Origin: Alphaproteobacteria bacterium UBA1218
GTDB taxonomy: Bacteria; Pseudomonadota; Alphaproteobacteria; Rs-D84
Direction: 5' to 3'
DNA: 8,064 bases
Assembly (NCBI GenBank): GCA_002309215.1
Contig: DBXG01000021.1
Span: 1-8,064, forward strand
A program made the position numbers and the translations under genes. The notes under the pieces are model-generated. The model saw only the letters and a program-made list of their open reading frames with translations, did no database searches and was not told the DNA's origin. This document shows positions 1 through 5,243 of the stretch, piece after piece (position 1 is the first letter of the stretch; each line of letters starts with the position of its first letter).

Positions 1-1313
1 ACACCAGCCCAACTAATGCTAACCGTACGTGCAGCACATATTTTCACCATTGAATGCTCTGCCACAGATGCACTAGCCGTCAAGTTTGCCATCACAGAGA
101 GACTGAAAAAACTATTTTGGTTAGCAACATACTGATTGGTTTGACTGTCAATGTCACCAAAAGGATATGTGGCACTAGCCATTGTTACACCACATGTAGC
201 TTCGCATTCTGCTTGATCTTGATTGGGCGCTCCGCCAATAAACCATTCTTGGTTAGGAAAATCTACTACTTTCAACCAACAAAAACGTCCATTTGTATTA
301 AAACCTGTTGCATCATCAGCAACGTGATACGCGCTAGTAGGAGCCAACCCACTACATTTTGCAACTAGGTGCATCGTACTAAACGGTGCTTTGGTATCAT
401 TTGCTGCCGTATGCCATTCTAAAGTGCCACGTTCCATTGTGGAACACGATGTTCCGTATTGACCATCAATTGAACAATTTGAATAAGAAACAATACGTTC
501 AGAATTATCGATAATCCATTGATAAGGATTTGTTTGTGCATATCCTGGCGCACACTCAAATGTTGCCAAACAAAGTGGCTCTGCGTTTTTAGCCCCAAAT
601 GTAACACTGCCGTTTACAATGTTGGCGTTATTAGAATTAACCGATGTCGCACATGCATTGTTCCCAGATGTGACAATATTGTTAAAGTTAGAACAGGGGT
701 CCAGATTATTACAATATGTCGAATCCACCGTTTTGGAACATGCGTCTATTGTTGTTCCGGAACCTGCCGCACCATCTTGATAACCAACTGGGCACAACTC
801 TTCTGATGTTGTGTTCGGTGTATAGTATCCCGCCTGGGCATTTGTGCATGAACTTTGACCGGTCAATGCTGTATATGTTCCGGGTGCACATGCTGTACAT
901 GAACTTTGACCCGCAGTCGCATAGGTCCCAGCAGAACATTCAGCACCCAAACCCATGACACCCAACGAATCATTTACAACAGCTGGATTTGATACACCAG
1001 CACAAGAATGTCCCGCAGGGCATTGTGTACATGCCTGGATATAATAATAGTCCAAATCTTCATTACTGTCCTGATGTTCCTGAATCTGGGTTTCGCTGGT
1101 TGCGTTCAGATAATATCCAGGGTCGCATTGCTGAATATACAATGGTGCCATTGTCACGTTGCCGTTTACGAATCCTGTATAACCTTCGGGGCCAGAGCAG
1201 GTGGGATTTGCCGTATTACTGTCTATCAGGTGCCAATCAGACAGGGACAAATCCGTTGCCATAGCAGGCAGAATGCTGAACAGCACACCACCCGTCACTA
1301 ATAGTTTTTTCAT
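1..1313 (-). CDS. Secreted Cys-rich protein with GCC2/GCC3 (ephrin-receptor-like) repeats, partial
   Basis: An open frame starts at the ATG complementary to 1311-1313 and continues without a stop to the left edge, giving 437 codons with the C-terminus missing. The start is set by AAAGGAG (1323-1329) about 9 nt upstream and by a clear Sec signal peptide, MKKLLVTGGVLFSILPAMA, probably cut after residue 19. The visible part has 23 Cys. Residues about 124-178 hold tandem C-x-x-GTY/GYY-x(n)-GQSSC-T units, the pattern of the ephrin-receptor-like GCC2/GCC3 family. A module of the form VNG-x-VT ... C-x-PGY occurs twice (about 49-69 and 233-258). The region from about 300 is less repetitive, with Trp and paired Cys (C370, C374). 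The likely location is the periplasm or cell surface, with disulfides. No enzymatic motif is visible and the function is unknown; adhesion or surface roles are only guesses. Expression probably depends on the structured leader upstream. Confidence 0.85.
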   Translation of the reverse strand, partial: MKKLLVTGGVLFSILPAMATDLSLSDWHLIDSNTANPTCSGPEGYTGFVNGNVTMAPLYIQQCDPGYYLNATSETQIQEHQDSNEDLDYYYIQACTQCPAGHSCAGVSNPAVVNDSLGVMGLGAECSAGTYATAGQSSCTACAPGTYTALTGQSSCTNAQAGYYTPNTTSEELCPVGYQDGAAGSGTTIDACSKTVDSTYCNNLDPCSNFNNIVTSGNNACATSVNSNNANIVNGSVTFGAKNAEPLCLATFECAPGYAQTNPYQWIIDNSERIVSYSNCSIDGQYGTSCSTMERGTLEWHTAANDTKAPFSTMHLVAKCSGLAPTSAYHVADDATGFNTNGRFCWLKVVDFPNQEWFIGGAPNQDQAECEATCGVTMASATYPFGDIDSQTNQYVANQNSFFSLSVMANLTASASVAEHSMVKICAARTVSISWAG

Positions 1314-1331
1314 GTTCTTTTTCTCCTTTAG

Positions 1332-1362
1332 CCAAACAAACAAAAACCACCAAATTGGTGGT
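1332..1362 (-). terminator. Terminator-like hairpin just before the ribosome binding site
   Basis: On the minus strand ACCACC-AATTT-GGTGGT (1362 down to 1346) is followed by a U-rich run, TTTTTGTTTGTTT. It lies in the leader of the Cys-rich gene and ends only about 3 nt before AAAGGAG, so it would act as a conditional terminator rather than as the end of another gene. The stem is short (6 bp, up to 8 if the loop closes), so it may be leaky. Its 5' arm overlaps the second copy of TCCCGACC. Confidence 0.55.
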
Positions 1363-1439
1363 CGGGAGTTAGAACAGTTAACACAGATAACCTCGCAGTC
1401 TTACGAACAACGACATCCCGACCCGCGGTCGGGAACAAT

Positions 1440-1481
1440 TTAGTGGTCAATCCTGTGTGTTGGTGTTCTAAGCCAATCCAC
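1440..1481 (-). CDS. Possible 13-residue leader peptide
   Basis: Within the leader a GTG (1479-1481) preceded by AGGA (1488-1491, 6-nt gap) opens a 13-codon frame, MDWLRTPTHRIDH, ending in TAA at 1440-1442. The stop lies 5 nt before the first TCCCGACC arm (1427-1434), so a ribosome at the stop would cover that arm and free GGTCGGGA to pair with the downstream copy. The geometry suits translation-coupled antitermination. The frame is very short, starts with GTG and could exist by chance. There is no striking run of one amino acid, although Thr, Arg and His each occur twice. Confidence 0.25.
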   Translation of the reverse strand: MDWLRTPTHRIDH

Positions 1482-1523
1482 TTTTTGTCCTGAATTCCTG
1501 GTCTTTTCCCAGGAAACAATTTC

Positions 1524-1553
1524 ATTATAGAAAAAATCCGATAAACATGTCAA
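1524..1553 (-). promoter_or_regulatory. Sigma-70 promoter, perfect consensus
   Basis: The minus strand carries TTGACA (1548-1553) and TATAAT (1524-1529), both 6 of 6 matches, with an 18-bp spacer. An A/T-rich tract lies upstream and could act as an UP element. Start of transcription is predicted near 1517, giving a leader of about 200 nt before the Cys-rich gene. Such a strong promoter fits control by a downstream attenuator. Confidence 0.8.
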
Positions 1554-1601
1554 CAAGCGATTTATTTAACGAAAAATAGGGGACAAAGTGTCAAAAAAAC
1601 T

Positions 1602-1641
1602 CGCAAACCCGCAGAAATCTGGGCTTTTTTTGCGTTTTTTT
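1602..1641 (+). terminator. Orphan terminator-like hairpin
   Basis: CGCAAACCC (1602-1610) can pair with GGG (1621-1623) and TTTGCG (1629-1634), leaving a CTTTT bulge, and is followed by T7 (1635-1641). On the minus strand the same hairpin is followed by GAGTTTTTTT, so it could work in both directions. No gene on the plus strand precedes it within the intergenic region. It may block antisense transcription into the region or end an unseen small RNA. Confidence 0.4.
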
Positions 1642-1956
1642 GGGGCAAAATAGGGCACCAAACCCCAATTTTCAGCTATTTTGACCATTTTTTGATATTT
1701 TATGTAAAAATGCCTGTTTTATTATTAAATGCCCCGCACAACATAATTTATGGCACAAAAACGAAAACATAATAAAAAATAAAAAAATTATAAAAAATCA
1801 ATTTTCAGAAAAACTTTTCAGATTTTCAATTTAACAAAACTTTATACAACCACAAACACCCAGAAAACCGCTGTTTTTTAGTATTTATGCAAAAATTGAT
1901 ATGAAACACAAATCGCCCCAGCCCGCACAAATCTGCAAAAAATAATGATTTAATAT

Positions 1957-2171
1957 ATAAGCCACATCCTTAATCGATTCTCAGCGACGTAAACATATAA
2001 ACATACGATTGGAAACATTATAAGCCCAAAAACGCAATCGATTTTCAGCGACCTGAACCTATGATTATACAGTTAAATACAATCAGCAGGCTGATAATGC
2101 AATACACAAAAACGCAACAAAATCTGAGCAACATAAACATATAAATATATGATTGAAAACATTTATCTGGC
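1957..2171. repeat. Three degenerate direct repeats, 64-80 bp apart
   Basis: AATCGATTCTCAGCGAC (1972-1988) recurs as AATCGATTTTCAGCGAC (2036-2052), and in weaker form ending CTGAGCAAC (2124-2132). After the first and third copies, a 30-nt block beginning TAAACATATAAA is shared (1990-2019 and 2134-2163) with 4 differences. CAAAAACGCAA occurs at 2027-2037 and 2107-2117. The middle copy is the most diverged and carries the hairpin ATCAGC-AG-GCTGAT (2082-2095). The units are not regular enough for a CRISPR array or a simple satellite. Function unknown. Confidence 0.6.
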
Positions 2172-2185
2172 TGAAAATAAGTGTG

Positions 2186-2225
2186 TATGTATGGTTTAGG
2201 AGTCCCCAAGAACAACTAAACTATA
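2186..2225. repeat. Palindromic element, diverged copy 1
   Basis: TATGGTTTAG (2190-2199) is inverted as CTAAACTATA (2216-2225) across a 16-nt loop beginning GAGTCCCC. Arms, loop length and loop sequence match the better-preserved copy at 2289-2342 (loop differs at 2 of 16 positions, arm at 1). The right flank of the palindrome has decayed here (ATTCT in place of CATAA). Confidence 0.65.
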
Positions 2226-2253
2226 ATTCTCGTGTTATATTATGTATGGTTGG

Positions 2254-2273
2254 GTGTGTGCGCCAGCATACAC
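2254..2273. repeat. Hairpin between the two palindromic copies
   Basis: GTGTGTGC (2254-2261) pairs with GCATACAC (2266-2273) through one G-U across a GCCA tetraloop. It is preceded by TTATATTATGTATGGTT (2235-2251), which repeats the 5' arm of the neighbouring palindrome (2288 onward) with one mismatch. It therefore looks like a third, chimeric member of the cluster. Confidence 0.5.
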
Positions 2274-2288
2274 AACAATTTCTAGCAT

Positions 2289-2342
2289 TATATTATGTAT
2301 AGTTTAGGAGTTCCCAAGAACGACTAAACTATACATAATATA
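2289..2342. repeat. Palindromic element, intact copy 2 (19-bp perfect arms)
   Basis: TATATTATGTATAGTTTAG (2289-2307) is perfectly inverted at 2324-2342. The 16-nt loop is itself ordered: GA, then GTTC-CCAA-GAAC, then GA, so a folded strand would have 19 bp, a tandem G-A internal loop, 4 bp and a CCAA tetraloop. No T-run follows, so it is not an ordinary terminator. It could be a structured RNA, a protein-binding site about 80 bp upstream of the MFS promoter, or a small palindromic mobile repeat. Confidence 0.75.
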
Positions 2343-2417
2343 CATTATGCGCCTTTTGTATATTATATTACCCACCACTATACCCAAAAACAACCCCTAG
2401 TAATACATTCATATTTG

Positions 2418-2426
2418 TGATATAAT
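2418..2426 (+). promoter_or_regulatory. Extended -10 promoter for the MFS gene
   Basis: TG-A-TATAAT forms an extended -10 with a perfect hexamer at 2421-2426. No good -35 is present at the usual distance (TAGTAA at 2398-2403 is weak), which the extended -10 can offset. Transcription would start near 2433, just before the ribosome binding site AGGAAGGA (2439-2446). Confidence 0.65.
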
Positions 2427-2456
2427 ATTCGCACATCTAGGAAGGAATATTTACGC

Positions 2457-3683
2457 ATGAAAAAAATGAAAAACAAACAAATGTCTGTTAATACCGCCCT
2501 GTGGATATTACGCATATCTCAGTTCTGCCGTATGTTTTTGCCTGCCCTGGCCATCATTGTTCTTATCTATACTGGCAAAGGTATAACCGTTGGCGACTTC
2601 TTCCTTATTCAAGGTATTTTTCGTTTGGCTGCGTTTTTATTGGAAATCCCATCTGGTTATTTATCAGACAGATTTTCGCGCCGACATGTTTTATTATTCG
2701 GCGCCATTATTCATGCCTTGGGTTTTGCTGTCATCGCGTTAGCACATGGTTTTTGGCAAATAGTATTGGGCGAAGCCCTGCTCGGCATCGCAACAGCCCT
2801 ATTTTCTGGCACTTTGGAAGCATACACATACGATTTATTAAAACGCAATAAAACCCAAAACCATTTTTTGAAAGAAATGGGGTCTGTTTCAACATGGGGA
2901 TCTGCCGCATCTTTCATTGCTACAATTATTGGCCCAGAAATATACAAAATAACTGGCAACAACGGCGATTTATTAATCTGGATCAGCGCCCTATTCGCCA
3001 GCTTCCAGTTTATATTGTGTTTGGTCCTGCCAGAATTAACGGAAATTATACGCAAAAAACAGAAAAACAAAAGCGCTTTTATGGATGTCATAGGTATAAC
3101 ATACAATACTATGAAAAACACTAAATTACGTACATTGATTTTATTCCCTTCGTTGTTTGCCGCATTCACTGTTGTTATTTTCTGGATGTTGCAACCTGTT
3201 ATGGAATTATCCAATATTCCTGTGTACTTATTTGGTATATATATCGGACTGAACCAATTTTCACGAATTTTGGCATCAAAATACGCCTATAAGGTTTGCA
3301 ATTTACTTGGCGAAATAAAAACCTCTATGCTCAGCATATTGGCATTGTCTATTGGTATAGTAATGTCTTTTATTGCATTACACACATCCAGTATGCCTAT
3401 TGTTTATATAGCAATTGGCATTATGACTCTGGTACCTGCTCTACACAAATTAAACGATTTACAATACAACACTTTGATTCACGACGACATAGATTCCAAA
3501 GAACGTGGTACAGTATTATCTACCCGCGCAATGATTGCCACTTTATTTGGCTCGGCTATGTTATCTGGAACAAAATATGTGTATGATACATATGGCGCTG
3601 AGATAACAATGCTAATATTACTGTTTGCGACAGTGTTGTTGGTCGCCCTATTAAAACAGGTTAAAAGGCATATTTGCTGTTAA
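2457..3683 (+). CDS. Major facilitator superfamily transporter
   Basis: A 408-residue protein with about 12 hydrophobic segments, the normal size for an MFS permease. The loop between TM2 and TM3 has the MFS motif A, GYLSDRFSRR (residues 67-76), preceded by EIPS (63-66). TM4-5 holds SGTLEAYTYD (117-126), a pattern typical of the drug-efflux and sugar-efflux type branch of the superfamily. A basic cytoplasmic loop (about 195-225) separates the two six-helix halves. It sits in the inner membrane and probably exports a small molecule using the proton gradient. The substrate cannot be read from the sequence. The start at 2457 is chosen because AGGAAGGA (2439-2446) lies 10 nt upstream; Met4 (2466) is a less likely alternative. 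It has its own promoter and terminator, so it is monocistronic. The tail KRHICC has two terminal Cys, which I cannot explain. Confidence 0.9.
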   Translation: MKKMKNKQMSVNTALWILRISQFCRMFLPALAIIVLIYTGKGITVGDFFLIQGIFRLAAFLLEIPSGYLSDRFSRRHVLLFGAIIHALGFAVIALAHGFWQIVLGEALLGIATALFSGTLEAYTYDLLKRNKTQNHFLKEMGSVSTWGSAASFIATIIGPEIYKITGNNGDLLIWISALFASFQFILCLVLPELTEIIRKKQKNKSAFMDVIGITYNTMKNTKLRTLILFPSLFAAFTVVIFWMLQPVMELSNIPVYLFGIYIGLNQFSRILASKYAYKVCNLLGEIKTSMLSILALSIGIVMSFIALHTSSMPIVYIAIGIMTLVPALHKLNDLQYNTLIHDDIDSKERGTVLSTRAMIATLFGSAMLSGTKYVYDTYGAEITMLILLFATVLLVALLKQVKRHICC

Positions 3684-3685
3684 TC

Positions 3686-3716
3686 ACCGCCCATTTGGGC
3701 GGTATTTTTTATTTTA
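3686..3716 (+). terminator. Rho-independent terminator after the MFS gene
   Basis: ACCGCCC-ATTT-GGGCGGT (3686-3703), a 7-bp GC-rich stem, is followed by ATTTTTTATTTT. It starts 2 nt after the stop codon. Confidence 0.9.
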
Positions 3717-3725
3717 TACAAAAAC

Positions 3726-3755
3726 TTGACAACCGGCTTTTTCGTATTATATTAT
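3726..3755 (+). promoter_or_regulatory. Sigma-70 promoter of the 280-aa Cys-rich gene
   Basis: A perfect TTGACA (3726-3731) is followed by overlapping -10 candidates TATATT (3748-3753, 16-bp spacer) and TATTAT (3750-3755, 18-bp spacer), each 5 of 6. The start would be near 3760, leaving a short leader with GAGGAG (3771-3776). Confidence 0.7.
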
Positions 3756-3782
3756 GAATAACAAAACAACGAGGAGCCAAAT

Positions 3783-4625
3783 ATGGAACAAAAAGATATC
3801 GAAAAAATATTACTATTCACCCTCTTCGGTGCACTGGTTATATTGTGTTGCACAGGTATATCAGTCAAAAATACTGAAAACGCGAAAGAGAAACAAAATC
3901 CAAAACAAAACCACGCTAAACAATGCGAAAAGTATCATCACAGTTTTTTTGATAAAGAAAAACAAACTTGCGTAATAACAGTCAAGAAAACCGTTGAATC
4001 CCCAGATACAGACGATGGTTTAAGCAAGGTATTTGATGCAAAATGCACTGTCAAAAATTCACAGATTCTGAATCGCCCATATATACAAAAAGTGACAGGC
4101 ATCTGCGACGGCATGAATGTGGATATAACATTTCAGAAATCAATAAACAAAAACACAAAACAAGTTTTAGACATATTTCGTAAAATCCAAGGCCCTTGCC
4201 TACAACATTATTGGGGTTCTAATGGCTTTCGCCTAAATCAAATCTTAAACTTGGACGACAGTTATTATGATTTGTTAAACGAAGAAACTTGGAATAATCC
4301 TGCTTGCGAAGTTCCTGTCACACAATATTTCAAGCACCCAGAAAATCTGAGCAAAACATTTAATGCAAACTGCACAACATATAATTATAAATATGATTAC
4401 AGTTCTGATAAGCCAATGATAGTAGTGGAAGGCAAATGCAATAATATGCCTATCAGAGCCTTTTACGAACACCAAAACATAAAAAATGCAAAACTAGAAA
4501 AATGTGAAAAACAGTGTTCGGAACAAAACAAACATGGTATAGTAAACCACAATACAGGAGAATGTTCTTGTAAAGAAAACACAAAAGCCATGATTCAAAG
4601 TATGTTAAATATTAAAACTTATTAA
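3783..4625 (+). CDS. Membrane-anchored Cys-rich protein with internal duplication, unknown function
   Basis: A 280-residue protein that I do not recognise. Residues 9-28 form one hydrophobic segment after a short charged N-terminus, so it is either a signal anchor or an uncleaved export signal. C22 and C23 follow it, but the residue before C22 is Leu, so a standard lipobox is lacking. Outside the membrane there are 12 Cys, an even number that suits disulfides. The body holds two copies of one module, about 63-119 and 175-232, sharing the pattern C-x-(I/V)-x-V ... LSK-x-F-(D/N)-A-(K/N)-CT ... P-x-I-x(3)-G-x-C-(D/N)-x-M. The C-terminus has C241-x3-C245 and C261-x-C263. The start at 3783 follows GAGGAG by 6 nt. 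Own promoter and terminator. Probably periplasmic or surface-facing. It is Cys-rich like the secreted protein at the left edge, but I see no shared repeat. Confidence 0.8.
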   Translation: MEQKDIEKILLFTLFGALVILCCTGISVKNTENAKEKQNPKQNHAKQCEKYHHSFFDKEKQTCVITVKKTVESPDTDDGLSKVFDAKCTVKNSQILNRPYIQKVTGICDGMNVDITFQKSINKNTKQVLDIFRKIQGPCLQHYWGSNGFRLNQILNLDDSYYDLLNEETWNNPACEVPVTQYFKHPENLSKTFNANCTTYNYKYDYSSDKPMIVVEGKCNNMPIRAFYEHQNIKNAKLEKCEKQCSEQNKHGIVNHNTGECSCKENTKAMIQSMLNIKTY

Positions 4626-4641
4626 AATTGAAAACACAAAC

Positions 4642-4674
4642 AAAACACCGCCCGAAAAAGGACGGTGTTTTTTT
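4642..4674. terminator. Bidirectional terminator between convergent genes
   Basis: AAAACACCG (4642-4650) pairs with CGGTGTTTT (4663-4671), extended by CC/GG, with an A-rich loop. T-runs lie on both sides in the proper sense: TTTTTTT on the plus strand, and TTTTGTTTGTGTTTT on the minus strand. It ends the 280-aa gene from the left and the hisS-prfA-aroK-mscL cluster from the right. Confidence 0.85.
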
Positions 4675-4691
4675 ACGATTGTTATAAATTA

Positions 4692-5243
4692 TTATATTTT
4701 ATTTGCGACTTTCTTTGCAACCTTGGTCACATTTAGAACTTTGCTTTTCAGATTTTTCAACCCTTTGGCCAAATCCGTTTCTTCTGCTGGCCCTATTTTT
4801 TCAGGCTTTACCGCAGAACAACAAAACGGACATTTTTTTGCTAACTTGCTGATTGATTGCTGGCAATACGGACACGCACGTGTTGTCACAGGCGCTTTGC
4901 TGCGCGCAGCATTCGCAACTTTTACAAAAATGAATATCGCAACCATTGTTATAATAAAACTGATAACAGTATTCAAGAACGTGCCAATATTCAATGTGGT
5001 CGCCCCAGCAGCCTGAGCAGCAGCAATCGTCGTATAATGCGCCCCTGCTTCGCCACCGCCAAGCACATAAAACCATTGTGAAAAATCAACATTTCCCACC
5101 AAAAGCCCCACAGGTGGCATAATAACATCTTTGACCAAAGAATTAACAACGCTGGTCATCACAGAACCAACGATGATACCGACAGCCATATCAATCGCAC
5201 TGCCTTTGTTAATAAACGCCTTGAATTCTTTAACTATTTTCAT
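4692..5243 (-). CDS. mscL: Large-conductance mechanosensitive channel MscL with zinc-ribbon-like tail
   Basis: A 183-residue protein. Residues 1-50 match the MscL N-terminus: amphipathic FKAFINKG, then the pore helix TM1 with its small-residue pattern AVGIIVGSV, then VKDVIMPPVG. A periplasmic loop (about 51-85) and TM2 (about 86-110) follow. The family forms homopentamers in the inner membrane that open on hypo-osmotic shock. MscL is usually about 130-150 residues. Here the tail is longer and holds CPYC (124-127) and CPFC (138-141), a rubredoxin-like zinc-ribbon pattern, then a Lys-rich helix (about 155-183). Similar Cys-paired tails exist in some other MscL proteins, to my recollection. The start at 5243 follows AAGGAG (5253-5258) by 9 nt and overlaps the end of aroK by 14 nt, so translation is probably coupled. 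Last gene of the cluster. Confidence 0.95.
   Translation of the reverse strand: MKIVKEFKAFINKGSAIDMAVGIIVGSVMTSVVNSLVKDVIMPPVGLLVGNVDFSQWFYVLGGGEAGAHYTTIAAAQAAGATTLNIGTFLNTVISFIITMVAIFIFVKVANAARSKAPVTTRACPYCQQSISKLAKKCPFCCSAVKPEKIGPAEETDLAKGLKNLKSKVLNVTKVAKKVANKI

Larger units (their letters stand above)
1314..1517 (-). promoter_or_regulatory. Structured 5' leader, candidate attenuator RNA
   Basis: This is the predicted untranslated leader of the secreted Cys-rich gene, about 200 nt from a predicted start near 1517. Seen directly: a 5' hairpin TTCCTGG/CCAGGAA (1509-1515 with 1495-1501); a long-range helix TTAGAACA/TGTTCTAA (1464-1471 with 1369-1376), continued by ACACAG/CTGTGT (1453-1458 with 1381-1386) and TGACC/GGTTA (1445-1449 with 1388-1392, one G-U); inside it a hairpin TCCCGACC/GGTCGGGA (1427-1434 with 1416-1423); then a terminator-like hairpin at 1346-1362. 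TCCCGACC recurs at 1360-1367, overlapping the terminator's 5' arm, so GGTCGGGA at 1416-1423 could pair with it instead and block termination. This is the segment 1-2-3-4 logic of attenuators. I do not recognise a known riboswitch class. Regulation is inference from pairing only. Confidence 0.6.
1554..2417. other. Gene-free AT-rich intergenic region
   Basis: About 860 bp between the divergent promoters of the Cys-rich gene and the MFS gene. I find no convincing coding frame, tRNA or rRNA in it on either strand. It holds an orphan terminator-like hairpin (1602-1641), an inverted repeat TTGGGG/CCCCAA (1640-1645 and 1663-1668), scattered TTTTCAG motifs (1669, 1802, 1815, 2042), a set of degenerate repeats (1957-2171) and three hairpins (2186-2342). 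The stretch from about 1670 to 1900 is simply A/T-rich and shows nothing else I can name. Confidence 0.7.

Noticed and set aside
709..939. Minus-strand frame of 76 codons inside the Cys-rich gene
   Set aside because: It is in another frame of the long open Cys-rich gene, which has a signal peptide and ribosome binding site.
1328..1525. A 65-codon minus-strand frame starting MKLFPGK, as a gene or leader peptide
   Set aside because: Its ATG abuts the -10 hexamer (TATAATG), upstream of the predicted transcription start. It has no ribosome binding site, and the codons are explained by the hairpins.
1957..2171. CRISPR array
   Set aside because: The units are longer than CRISPR repeats, diverged and unevenly spaced. 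There are no unique spacers of constant length and no cas genes in view.
2289..2342. Rho-independent terminator at the 19-bp palindrome
   Set aside because: The arms are AT-rich and no T-run follows on either strand.
1554..2417. Replication origin
   Set aside because: The region is AT-rich with repeats, but I found no convincing DnaA boxes. The best near-match, TTATACAAC around 1842, fits only 7 of 9.
2711..3214. A 167-codon minus-strand frame opposite the MFS gene
   Set aside because: It is antisense to a complete 12-TM transporter with its own promoter and terminator, has no recognisable domain and no ribosome binding site that stands out.
3783..3851. Lipoprotein signal in the 280-aa protein
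   Set aside because: Cys22-Cys23 follow a hydrophobic segment, but the residue before Cys22 is Leu, not Gly, Ala or Ser, so the lipobox is not met.
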